Assembly: GCA_042408355.1 (NCBI GenBank)
Contig: JBHORD010000033.1
Span: 37,826 to 101,825, forward strand
Direction: 5' to 3'
DNA length: 64,000 bases
From: Fen-1038 sp042408355
Lineage (GTDB): Bacteria > Chloroflexota > Anaerolineae > Anaerolineales > Villigracilaceae
The position numbers and the translations under genes were made by a program. A model generated the notes under the pieces. That model was not told where the DNA came from. It ran no database searches and saw nothing but the letters and a program-made list of their open reading frames with translations. Of this stretch, positions 49,002 to 56,889 are shown piece by piece. Each line of letters opens with the position of its first letter. Positions within the stretch are counted from its first letter, which is position 1.

Positions 49002-50129
49002 ATGTTTGAATTCAAAATCACCGCCAGAAACCGCCGCGCCCGCGCGGGAATTTTTACCACGCCGCACGGCGACCTCATCACGCCGGTCTTCGCGCCGGTC
49101 GGGACGCAGGCCACGGTCAAGACGCTCACGCCCGAACATCTCAAAGACATCAATGCCACGCTCGTGTTGAGCAACACCTATCATCTTTATCTTCGTCCCG
49201 GCGACGAACTCATCCGCGATATGGGCGGCCTGCACAAGTTCATGCAATGGCCGCGTCCCATGCTCACCGACTCGGGCGGCTTCCAGGTTTTCTCGCTGGC
49301 ACAAACCCGCCAGGTTGACGATGACGGCGTGACCTTCAAAAGCCACATTGACGGCTCAACGCACCGCTTCACGCCCGAAAAGTCCATTGCCATTCAGGAG
49401 AACCTCGGCGCGGACATCATCATGGCCTTCGATGAATGTTCCGACCCGAACGATCATGCTTACACAAAGATCGCGATGGAACGCACTCATCGCTGGGCCG
49501 AGCGCTCCCTCAAAGCGAAGACGCGCGGCGATCAGGCGTTGTTTGGCATCATTCAAGGCGGCGTCAATCCGGACCTGCGGGCGGCTTCCGCTAAATTTAT
49601 TTCATCTCTCGATACGCCCGGCATCGCCATCGGCGGATTGTCTGTTGGCGAGACCAAAGATGAAATGCACGCCATGCTCGATGTGATAATTCCGCTTCTC
49701 CCCGAAAACAAACCGCGTTATTTGATGGGCGTCGGCACGCCCGAAGATTTGATCAACGGCGTCCTGCGCGGCGTGGACATTTTCGATTGTGTCCTGCCGA
49801 CTCGCCTGGCGCGTCATCATTCTGCTTTTGCGCCCGAAGGAAGACTCAACCTGATGAACGCCTCCTTTGCCCGCGACGAACGCCCGATAGATGAAACGTG
49901 TGATTGTTACACGTGCCGGACTTTCACACGCGCCTACATCCGCCATTTAATTGTGGCCAAGGAATTGCTGGCTGGAACGTTGATCTCCATTCATAATCTG
50001 CGCGCATTGATCCGTTTGATGGAAAATATTCGCGGCTACATTGCTGATGGCTCATTTGAATCGCGCGTACCTGAATTGTTAAATCAATGGCGCGGCAATG
50101 CGGAGAGAAAAAAGATGGTTCATGAATAA
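49002..50129 (+). CDS. tgt: tRNA-guanine (queuine) transglycosylase
   Basis: 375 residues. Exchanges guanine 34 of certain tRNAs for the queuosine precursor. Signature blocks: LVLSNTYHLYLRPG, MLTDSGGFQVFSL (catalytic Asp), FGIIQGG, and VGTPEDLINGVLRGVDIFDCVLPTR with the nucleophilic Asp. Zinc ligands C-D-C-Y-T-C and a downstream His are present (about 312-342). Full family length. The last codons lie in the left arm of the inverted flank around the next gene. Confidence 0.96.
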   Translation: MFEFKITARNRRARAGIFTTPHGDLITPVFAPVGTQATVKTLTPEHLKDINATLVLSNTYHLYLRPGDELIRDMGGLHKFMQWPRPMLTDSGGFQVFSLAQTRQVDDDGVTFKSHIDGSTHRFTPEKSIAIQENLGADIIMAFDECSDPNDHAYTKIAMERTHRWAERSLKAKTRGDQALFGIIQGGVNPDLRAASAKFISSLDTPGIAIGGLSVGETKDEMHAMLDVIIPLLPENKPRYLMGVGTPEDLINGVLRGVDIFDCVLPTRLARHHSAFAPEGRLNLMNASFARDERPIDETCDCYTCRTFTRAYIRHLIVAKELLAGTLISIHNLRALIRLMENIRGYIADGSFESRVPELLNQWRGNAERKKMVHE

Positions 50130-50149
50130 TGGGTTATGGAAAATGGAGG
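50114..50149 (+). repeat. Left flank of an inverted pair around the four-helix-bundle gene
   Basis: 36 bp starting GATGGTTCATGAATAATGGG; about 29 of 36 positions match the reverse complement of 50635-50670. It includes the stop codon of tgt. Confidence 0.55.
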
Positions 50150-50163
50150 ATACGGTGACTGTG

Positions 50164-50622
50164 ATGAATTTGGACAAGTTGGATGTGTGGGTGAGAGCGA
50201 AGGATTTTGCGGTTGCGGTTTATAAAGAAGCTGTGCCGTGCCTGCCTGCCAGTGAAAAATACAATCTTGCTGATCAATTGAAGCGCGCTGCGTCCAGCAT
50301 TCCGGCAAATATCGCCGAAGGACACGGTCGCTATCATTTTCTGGATAACGTTCGGTTTTGTTATATCGCTCGCGGTTCTTTGACCGAAGTACAAAGTCAT
50401 TTGTCGTTGGCTAGAGAATTGGGCTATTTGCCAGACGATATATTTAACCGCCTGACGCTTCATGCCGAATCCATTGGAAAGCAGCTCAATAACTACATTG
50501 CTTATCTCAAACGCTCCAGGCAGGGCGAAAAAGAAATGCCAGCCGGTTATACTGTACGAGAAGAGCCTGAGCCATATCTGATCGAAAATCCAGACGAAGA
50601 CTCCTCCAACCATTCCCCATGA
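50164..50622 (+). CDS. Four-helix-bundle protein (23S rRNA intervening-sequence family)
   Basis: 152 residues from the ATG at 50164, chosen because family members begin just before the LDVWVRAKDFAVAVYKEA helix; upstream starts at 50143 and 50098 are possible. Family marks: SSIPANIAEGHGR (about 48-60), GSLTEVQSHLSLARELGYL. These proteins form pentameric helical bundles; first found in spirochaete 23S rRNA insertions but widespread as free genes, with no settled function. Here it is a free gene set between tgt and uppP and framed by inverted flanks of simple ATGG-rich sequence. The C-terminal 25 residues are acidic and Pro-rich. Confidence 0.85.
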   Translation: MNLDKLDVWVRAKDFAVAVYKEAVPCLPASEKYNLADQLKRAASSIPANIAEGHGRYHFLDNVRFCYIARGSLTEVQSHLSLARELGYLPDDIFNRLTLHAESIGKQLNNYIAYLKRSRQGEKEMPAGYTVREEPEPYLIENPDEDSSNHSP

Positions 50623-50670
50623 TCCATGATCCATTCCCCATGATCCATGACCCATGATCCATTAACCATC
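50617..50670 (-). repeat. CATGATC-rich simple repeat, right flank of the inverted pair
   Basis: Irregular tandem units of CATGATC and CATTCCC between 50617 and 50661; its reverse complement from 50670 reads GATGGTTAATGGATCATGGG, matching the left flank at 50114. It begins at the stop codon of the four-helix-bundle gene. Confidence 0.6.
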
Positions 50671-50728
50671 CTTTATAACAATCTGGTATCATCTAGCGCC
50701 GATACCCATCATAAAAGGAATCAACTCA

Positions 50729-51532
50729 ATGAATATTTTCTACGCATTTTTGCTCGGCATCATTGAAGGTCTGACGGAATTCATCCCGGTCTCCTCGACG
50801 GCGCATATGCTGATCGTCCAGCGAATTTTCAACATCCCTTCGGACGCTGGCATGTTTGCGTTTCTCGTCCTCGTACAGCTGGGTCCGCTTGCAGCGCTGC
50901 TTGTTTATTTTTGGAAAGATTATTGGTCATTGATTAAGGCGTTCTTCGCCAGACCGTTTTCCACGACGGAAAATAAAATGGCGTGGTACATCATCATCGC
51001 CACCATCCCCGCAGGTATTGCCGGCGTTCTTCTCAAAGATGTCGTTCAAGGACTTTTTCAGAATCCATTGATGGAAGCCGCGATCCGATTGTTTACTGCC
51101 GCCATTCTGCTCTTCGTCGCTGAGTGGCTTGGAAAACGGTCACGCCGCCTCGACTCGATCACATGGCTGGACAGTCTCATCATTGGTTTGTTTCAAGTGC
51201 TGGCCGTTTTTCCTGGTTCGTCGCGTTCCGGCTCGACCATCCCCGGTGGAATGTTGCGCAACTTTGACCGCCCCTCGGCCACGCGCTTTGCTTTCCTGAT
51301 GGCGGCCCCAATTATGTTGGCGGCAGGCGGATATGAATCTCTGTCCATCATCAAGTCGCACATCCTGCATACGATCATTGCTCCGCTTGCGATTGGATTT
51401 ATCGTCGCAGCAATTATCGGCTGGTTGTCTATTCGCTGGTTGATCAATTATGTGAGCAAACACTCGCTGTATTTGTTTGCCGCCTATTGCGCCATTGTCG
51501 CAGTGTTGTGCCTGATCTTTCTTTTCGTTTAG
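50729..51532 (+). CDS. uppP: Undecaprenyl-diphosphatase
   Basis: 267 residues, eight or so helices. Removes a phosphate from undecaprenyl diphosphate to recycle the cell-wall lipid carrier. Both active-site regions are visible: EGLTEFIPVSSTAH (about 13-26) and the FPGSSRSGSTIPGGM block (about 161-175). AAAGGAATC precedes the ATG. Confidence 0.96.
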   Translation: MNIFYAFLLGIIEGLTEFIPVSSTAHMLIVQRIFNIPSDAGMFAFLVLVQLGPLAALLVYFWKDYWSLIKAFFARPFSTTENKMAWYIIIATIPAGIAGVLLKDVVQGLFQNPLMEAAIRLFTAAILLFVAEWLGKRSRRLDSITWLDSLIIGLFQVLAVFPGSSRSGSTIPGGMLRNFDRPSATRFAFLMAAPIMLAAGGYESLSIIKSHILHTIIAPLAIGFIVAAIIGWLSIRWLINYVSKHSLYLFAAYCAIVAVLCLIFLFV

Positions 51533-51556
51533 CTTTCAGGCCTGGCGAGGTTTTTC

Positions 51557-52234
51557 GTGAGCCGGGACGGCTGGCGATTCTTTTTTCAAGCGTTTTGTGT
51601 GTCCGCAGTGACATTTCTTGCCGCCTGCACGACAGCAACGCCGCAGACGGTAACTCAGGTGTTGAAAGTGTATGCCACTTCAGCCGCGTCTCTGTGGCTG
51701 AAAAATGTTTATGATTGCGCGTCTCCATCGGTTGCGGTAAGTTTATCCGACCCGGCCTCTGCGGATATTTCGATTCGACTCGGCCAGCCGGTTGGTCTAA
51801 ATACGCCTGCCTTCCAAATCGGCAGCGACGAGATTCTGGTCGTGACCAATAAGCAGACGGGCGTGAGTTCCTTATCGTCGAGTCAGGTGCGCGATTTGTT
51901 TTCGGGACAAATCACGACATGGAAGGATGTGGGCGGCAACGATGTGCCGGTTCAGGTCTGGGTTTTTGATTCGGGCGAGGATATTCAGCAAGTCTTCGAT
52001 CAAGTGGACATGGCGGGACGGCTCGTCACGGCCAGGGCGCGGCTGGCGGTCGGCCTGCAGGACATGATCGATTCGGTCGCGCAAAATCCCGGTTCGGTGG
52101 GCGTTCTGACGCGCCGCTGGAAAACCGATGAAACGCAGGAGGTGTTCGGCGGCGTCTCCGTGCCGGTGCTGGCGATTACAAAATCCGATCCGCAGGGCGC
52201 GGAGAAACAATTGATTGCCTGCCTGCAAAAGTGA
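51557..52234 (+). CDS. Small phosphate-binding-protein-like lipoprotein
   Basis: 225 residues from a GTG start. Signal peptide with lipobox LAAC (Cys 24). The body resembles the PstS/PBP-like domain: ILVVTNKQTGVSSLSSSQVRDLFSGQITTWKDVGG (split around residue 105-130) is the typical block of these proteins. Shorter than full PstS, so it may lack one lobe. Ligand and partner transporter unknown; no ABC genes adjoin. Confidence 0.78.
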   Translation: MSRDGWRFFFQAFCVSAVTFLAACTTATPQTVTQVLKVYATSAASLWLKNVYDCASPSVAVSLSDPASADISIRLGQPVGLNTPAFQIGSDEILVVTNKQTGVSSLSSSQVRDLFSGQITTWKDVGGNDVPVQVWVFDSGEDIQQVFDQVDMAGRLVTARARLAVGLQDMIDSVAQNPGSVGVLTRRWKTDETQEVFGGVSVPVLAITKSDPQGAEKQLIACLQK

Positions 52235-52298
52235 CGGCAAATGCCGTCGCTTTTCTTTTTCGCAATATAATAGTTCCAGCCAAAATTGGAGGAACAGC

Positions 52299-54257
52299 AT
52301 GAGACAACCTCTTTGGATTCCATCCGTCGAACGAATGCAAAACGCGAACATTACACGTTTTATCAACCGGGCCAATCATACGCATCATCTTCGTATAAAA
52401 ACATATTCTGAACTTTACGATTGGTCAATTAACGAAATCGCCGACTTCTGGGCGATGATGTGGGAATTCGCCGATATAAAACATTCGCATGCGTATGATG
52501 CGGTTGTTGAAGATATCAACCAATTTCCCGGCGCAAAATGGTTTCCCGGCGCGCGCTTGAATTTTGCCGAGAATCTTTTGCGCTATCGCGATGACCGCAC
52601 CGCGTTCGTTTTCAGGGGCGAAACGCAAGTAACCAGGCGGATGACTTATTCTGAACTTTATGATACGGTGGCGCGGCTGGCAAAATCTATGCGCGATCTT
52701 GGTGTGACTGCAGGCGACCGCGTGGTGGGCTACATGCCCAACATGATGGAGACGGCGATCGCGATGCTGGCGGCCGCCAGCCTCGGCGCGGCATGGTCTT
52801 CGTGCGCCACGGATATTGGGCCGTCCGCTGCGTTGGAGCGCCTCGGCCAGGTCGAACCGAAGGTGATGTTTACCGCCGACGGATACTTTTACAAGGGCAG
52901 AACCTTTGACACGCTGCCGCATGCCGCGGAAGTGGCGCGCGGCATGCCATCACTGCAAAAGGTGGTGGTCGTTTCCTACACGCGCGAACGGCCCGAAATC
53001 CGGAATGTTCCGAACGCGGTCCACTGGGACGATTTTCTTTCCGCAGAAAAAAATCTTGAGATTCAGTTCGAGCAATTGCCGTTCGATCATCCGCTTTACA
53101 TCATGTTTTCATCCGGCACAACCGGCAAGCCGAAATGCTTGGTGCAAAGCGCGGGCGGCGTGCTTATCAATCATCTCAAGGAATTATTGCTCCACACCGA
53201 TCTCAAGCGCGACGATCACATCATGTACATCACCTCCTGCAGTTGGATGATGTGGAATTGGTTGATCAGTTCGCTGGCGGTTGGCGCGGCGATTGTTTTG
53301 TATGACGGCAACCCCAATTATCCCGACGCGGGCGCGATGTGGAAATTGATTGATGAAGAAAAAATTTCCATCTTCGGCTGCAGCGCGAGTTATTTGTTGT
53401 TCCTGAAAAAGGAAAACTTCTCGCCGCGCGCGCACTTTGACCTTTCATCCCTGCGCGAAATTTCGCAGACCGGTTCGCCGCTTTCGGCCGAGGGCTTCGA
53501 ATACGTCTACCGCGCTATCAAATCCGATTTGCATTTCAATTCCATTTCCGGCGGCACGGACATCAACGGATGTTTCGCGATCGGCAGCCCGATCCAGCCG
53601 GTGTACGCGGGCGAATTGCAAAGCCCGGGACTGGCGATGAAGATCAAAGCGTATGACGAAAAAGGCGCGCCGGTTTTGGACCAACAAGCGGAGCTCGTTT
53701 GTGAAGCGCCAGCGCCGTCCATGCCGCTTTACTTTTGGAACGATGTAGATGGCGCAAAATATAAAGCCGCGTATTTCGAAGTCTATCCCAATGTATGGCG
53801 GCACGGCGATTACATTTTGATCCACTCCGATACCGGCGGCGTGACGTTTTACGGCCGCTCCGACGCGGTGCTCAAGCCATCGGGCGTCCGCATCGGCACG
53901 GCGGAGATTTATGCCCAGATGGAAAAACTTCCAGAAATTGCCGACAGCCTCGCGGTGGGGCAGAATTATCAGGATGATCAGCGCGTGATTTTATTCGTCA
54001 AACTTGCGCCGGGGTTTGGTCTCACCGATGAGTTGAAGGAGAAAATCAAACGGACTTTGCGCGAGAACGTCTCGCCGCGGCATGTCCCGGCCTTAATTCT
54101 GGAGACGCCGGATATTCCATATACGTTGAACATGAAGAAGGTTGAAAGCGCCGTGACCAATATTCTCAATGGCCGCGCGGTGACGAATAAGGACGCGTTG
54201 ATCAATCCAAATTCGCTGGATTATTATCAGCAGGTGGCTGAACAACTGAAGGGATGA
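52299..54257 (+). CDS. Acetoacetyl-CoA synthetase
   Basis: 652 residues from the ATG at 52299, with TTGGAGGAAC upstream; the longer frame to 52215 is rejected. ATP-dependent acyl-CoA ligase of the AMP-forming superfamily: P-loop YIMFSSGTTGKPKCLV (about 267-282), SGGTDINGCF, and the C-terminal GRSDAVLKPSGVRIGTAEIY hinge. The N-terminal RQPLWIPSVERMQNANITRF and WFPGARLNFAENLL segments are characteristic of acetoacetate-CoA ligase, which activates acetoacetate for polymer or lipid use or ketone breakdown. Confidence 0.9.
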   Translation: MRQPLWIPSVERMQNANITRFINRANHTHHLRIKTYSELYDWSINEIADFWAMMWEFADIKHSHAYDAVVEDINQFPGAKWFPGARLNFAENLLRYRDDRTAFVFRGETQVTRRMTYSELYDTVARLAKSMRDLGVTAGDRVVGYMPNMMETAIAMLAAASLGAAWSSCATDIGPSAALERLGQVEPKVMFTADGYFYKGRTFDTLPHAAEVARGMPSLQKVVVVSYTRERPEIRNVPNAVHWDDFLSAEKNLEIQFEQLPFDHPLYIMFSSGTTGKPKCLVQSAGGVLINHLKELLLHTDLKRDDHIMYITSCSWMMWNWLISSLAVGAAIVLYDGNPNYPDAGAMWKLIDEEKISIFGCSASYLLFLKKENFSPRAHFDLSSLREISQTGSPLSAEGFEYVYRAIKSDLHFNSISGGTDINGCFAIGSPIQPVYAGELQSPGLAMKIKAYDEKGAPVLDQQAELVCEAPAPSMPLYFWNDVDGAKYKAAYFEVYPNVWRHGDYILIHSDTGGVTFYGRSDAVLKPSGVRIGTAEIYAQMEKLPEIADSLAVGQNYQDDQRVILFVKLAPGFGLTDELKEKIKRTLRENVSPRHVPALILETPDIPYTLNMKKVESAVTNILNGRAVTNKDALINPNSLDYYQQVAEQLKG

Positions 54258-54354
54258 ACGGCCGGGGCGCGTACGCTACGAACTGCAGGAGATTGACCAG
54301 CCATCCTTGCAGGATTTGCTGACGAAAAAGTTTGGAAAGAACGAGAGTAGATGA
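54253..54354 (+). pseudogene. Possible C-terminal relic of a lost gene
   Basis: A 33-codon frame directly after the acetoacetyl-CoA synthetase stop reads coherently, ending YELQEIDQPSLQDLLTKKFG then KNESR and stop, with no start codon or ribosome site. It looks like the tail of a deleted gene, but it is too short to be sure. Confidence 0.2.
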
Positions 54355-54455
54355 TTGTTATTGCGGGCAAGGCGCAAATCTTTCAATTGCCCGGCCCTGA
54401 AATATCACGTTGCTCCGCGCCATGTGATTGCCGGTGCAGAGCGGCATATTCGTTC

Positions 54456-54497
54456 TTGACAATTTACAATTCCCGCTGTATATTCGATATGTCGAAT
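54456..54497 (+). promoter_or_regulatory. Promoter and operator of the arsR-type gene
   Basis: -35 TTGACA (54456-54461), 17-bp spacer, -10 TATATT (54479-54484). Overlapping the -10 is the palindrome ATTCGATATGTCGAAT (54482-54497), nearly identical to the centre of the one at 54913-54938, so the regulator probably represses itself. Confidence 0.8.
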
Positions 54498-54508
54498 AAG
54501 GTTGTGCG

Positions 54509-54898
54509 ATGACATCTTCCTTTCTTGACCGCCCCGAAGTGGCAGACCGCGCCGCGTTGATCGCGCAAGCATTGGCGCATCCGGTTCGGTTGCAAATCTT
54601 GGAGATTCTTGGCAGGGACGGCGCTTATTTCATGCACATTGCCAATATGTTGGGCCGGCCTCAGGCAAACCTCTCGCAGCATTTGATGGTGTTGCGCGAG
54701 GCCGGCTTGGTGCAGGCAGAGCGGGAAGGGATGACGGTATTCTATCGTTTGAGCGCATCCGGTTTGACGGCGTTGCTGGACTCCCTGTATGGCGTCGGCG
54801 ACCGGGCGGCGCTCAAGGCGGAATTTCCGCAGCATTGGGGACGTCATCGCGGACGGCGCGGGCGGGGCAGTTGTCGTTGTCCGCGCTGCCAGCCTTAA
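54509..54898 (+). CDS. ArsR-family winged-helix repressor
   Basis: 129 residues. Helix-turn-helix core: ALAHPVRLQILEILGRDGAYFMHIANMLGRPQ then ANLSQHLMVLREAGLVQAEREGMTVFYRL (about 22-83). A C-terminal tail (about 108-129) is rich in Arg, Gly and His and ends with Cys residues (SCRCPRC), which could bind metal. Signal unknown. It faces two matching palindromes, in its own promoter and before the next gene. Confidence 0.88.
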   Translation: MTSSFLDRPEVADRAALIAQALAHPVRLQILEILGRDGAYFMHIANMLGRPQANLSQHLMVLREAGLVQAEREGMTVFYRLSASGLTALLDSLYGVGDRAALKAEFPQHWGRHRGRRGRGSCRCPRCQP

Positions 54899-54912
54899 AT
54901 TTTTTTTATTCA

Positions 54913-54938
54913 GGTTCATTCGATATATCGAATGAACC
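54913..54938. promoter_or_regulatory. 26-bp perfect palindrome before the Gly/Arg-rich gene
   Basis: GGTTCATTCGATA (54913-54925) followed directly by its exact reverse complement (54926-54938). The centre ATTCGATATATCGAAT matches the operator in the arsR promoter at all but one position. It sits between arsR and the small gene at 54961 and so is the likely second operator. Confidence 0.8.
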
Positions 54939-54960
54939 AGTTCACAAACGGAGGTGAACC

Positions 54961-55200
54961 ATGTACGGACGTTTCTATCAAGATGACCGCGATTGTGGGC
55001 GGGGCCGCGGCCGCGGCTGCCATTCCGACAGGCGGGATTTTGGCCCGCCGCCCTGGGCGCGGCATTGGGATTGGGAGGACGAACTGCAGTCAACGCCGAA
55101 AGAGCGCAAAGCCTGGCTGGAAGCCATCAAGGCACGCCTTGAGGCTCGCCTGGATGAAATCAATGCTGAAATCGAAAAAGTGGGAGCCGGGCAAAAGTAA
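54961..55200 (+). CDS. Small Gly/Arg-rich protein with C-terminal coiled coil (DUF5320-like)
   Basis: 79 residues, with a strong ribosome site (GGAGGTG). The first 35 residues are rich in Gly, Arg, Asp and aromatic residues (RDCGRGRGRGCHSDRRDFGP); the C-terminal half is a charged helix (ERKAWLEAIKARLEARLDE, continuing INAEIEKV). The layout resembles DUF5320-type small proteins but I am not certain. Likely regulated by the ArsR-type protein encoded just upstream. Confidence 0.7.
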   Translation: MYGRFYQDDRDCGRGRGRGCHSDRRDFGPPPWARHWDWEDELQSTPKERKAWLEAIKARLEARLDEINAEIEKVGAGQK

Positions 55201-55211
55201 GGCGCTACAAA

Positions 55212-55243
55212 GGATCAGCCCGCTGATGAAAGCGGGCTGATCC
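55212..55243 (+). terminator. Hairpin after the small Gly/Arg-rich gene
   Basis: A 13-bp perfect stem, GGATCAGCCCGCT (55212-55224) with AGCGGGCTGATCC (55231-55243), 6-nt loop. Followed by CTTCAATC, with no T run, so termination strength is uncertain. Confidence 0.6.
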
Positions 55244-55459
55244 CTTCAATCGCGGGCGGTATTTTGGGGGCAGTCTGCGCTGGCGCGGTCAACGCCCATG
55301 CGGGGCGTTGCGCCGCTGATGAAGCGCTCCCGCACGGAGCAAAGTGCCGGTCAATTCTTTCTGGCGCTTCCGTAATTAACAGAAAGCGCCACACAAAGTA
55401 CACAAAGGGGAAAATGCTTGAATTTTATGACGGTTTTCCGCAGAACCCTTTAACGGCTT

Positions 55460-56821
55460 TTATTTTGCCATCTGCTTTTTCATCGAAAACTTCAGAGCGG
55501 TTTTATAAACCATCCCCAATTTCTCTGACAGCGCTTTGGCCTCGGCGTTGCCTTGATTGGCCGCGTTGTCCACTTGTGCGACGAGGCCGTTCAGGGCTTC
55601 CATGAATGTATCGTTGACCATCGCCTCGTTATTGGCCAGCATTTTTTCAATGCTGGCCGCGTCGGGCGCGTCAAGAAGTTGTTCAACGAAAGCCACTTCC
55701 GGCGGAGTCGAGGCGGTCTGCAAGATCTCCAGCATCTTTTGCAGTTTACCCATCCGAACATAATCGTTCTTTTCCGATGCCTGTCTCAACATCGTCTGAG
55801 CGATGTCCACCGCCTCCTGCGTGAAGCCCTCGAGATTTTCCTGCGTGGCTTTGGCGATGTCTTCCTGCGCAAGCAGTTTTTCGATAAACTCCTGCGCCTG
55901 CTTGTAACGCGCTTCTGCCTGTTTATCAATCTCGTTGACGTAGTCGAGCAGTTTCTCGCGCAAGCCTTCAAGCTTTTTCTTTTCATCGCCGGATTTCTTG
56001 TCAATCATCTCCGTCAGGGTTTGGAAGAAGGTGTAGTCCATGCCGCTGCGCGCCAGCGAAACATAGGCTTTGAGACGCGCATCGCTCGGAGCCTCGATCA
56101 TCATCTGAATAAGTTTTTCGCGCGTCAGACTTTTGCCCGCCTCCTGCAGAGCTTTTGCGGCGGCCTCCAATTCGCCGACCGATTCCTGCAAATGACGGCC
56201 GTACTCGGTTTCCGTCAACAACTGCTTTTGCAAGTCGGTCATTTGCGCGGCAAGCTGTTCCTGTCCGCTTTGCAGGCCGGCTTGCAGGAGCCGGCTGAAT
56301 AGAGCAAAGAATTGTTCATCGAACAGTTTGGCGTTTTGTTTAATGATCTCACTGCGTACATCCGCTGAGGACGCCTGCAGCAAACGATCGATCAAATTAA
56401 GCCGCTCCTGCTGGGCCTTGATCATTTCCGGCGTGATGCCATCCTTGCCGAGGATGGTTTCTATCATAGACTCAAAGGTCAGGTTGGCGACCGGTTTGAG
56501 CAAATATGCCTTGCGCTTCTCAGGCGGCAGGCGGTTGGTAATCTGCGTGATCATCGGACCGATTAATTTTTCCTGTTCGTTGAGGGGCATTCCCAATTCA
56601 GGCGGGAAGTAGGTGAGCAGGAGTTCTTTATCCGCATCGTGATAGACAATGGGCGTGGCGAGGCGGCCTTCGTATCCGCAATACGGACAGCGCGCCATGT
56701 TCGAGGCGCCGCTCAGCAGGCGCTGTTTTGCGCCGGGATCGCTGGTGACGTCGAAAAGCTGTTCGACGTTGGCGGTGATCATTTGTCTACAGCGGGGACA
56801 GGCAATTTGAGTTTGTGGCAT
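55460..56821 (-). CDS. CpXC-domain protein with long helical region
   Basis: 453 residues. An N-terminal CpXC zinc-ribbon domain: Cys 8 and 11 (CPRC), Cys 45 and 48 (CPYC). Residues about 85-450 are nearly all charged helix, including several heptad-like stretches (about 195-240 and 270-330), suggesting a coiled-coil or rod. Function unknown in the family. Stands alone on the minus strand; 55 bp from the oligopeptidase gene start side. Confidence 0.75.
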   Translation of the reverse strand: MPQTQIACPRCRQMITANVEQLFDVTSDPGAKQRLLSGASNMARCPYCGYEGRLATPIVYHDADKELLLTYFPPELGMPLNEQEKLIGPMITQITNRLPPEKRKAYLLKPVANLTFESMIETILGKDGITPEMIKAQQERLNLIDRLLQASSADVRSEIIKQNAKLFDEQFFALFSRLLQAGLQSGQEQLAAQMTDLQKQLLTETEYGRHLQESVGELEAAAKALQEAGKSLTREKLIQMMIEAPSDARLKAYVSLARSGMDYTFFQTLTEMIDKKSGDEKKKLEGLREKLLDYVNEIDKQAEARYKQAQEFIEKLLAQEDIAKATQENLEGFTQEAVDIAQTMLRQASEKNDYVRMGKLQKMLEILQTASTPPEVAFVEQLLDAPDAASIEKMLANNEAMVNDTFMEALNGLVAQVDNAANQGNAEAKALSEKLGMVYKTALKFSMKKQMAK

Positions 56822-56889
56822 GTAATGTTTTCCAGGTTTGGATTTTGGAGGTTTGATAATTCGATGTTCGATATTCGAGGGCCGGGTTT

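Noticed and set aside
50617..50661. CATGATC tandem tract as a CRISPR-like array
   Set aside because: Units are 7-8 bp and irregular, with no spacers and no cas genes.
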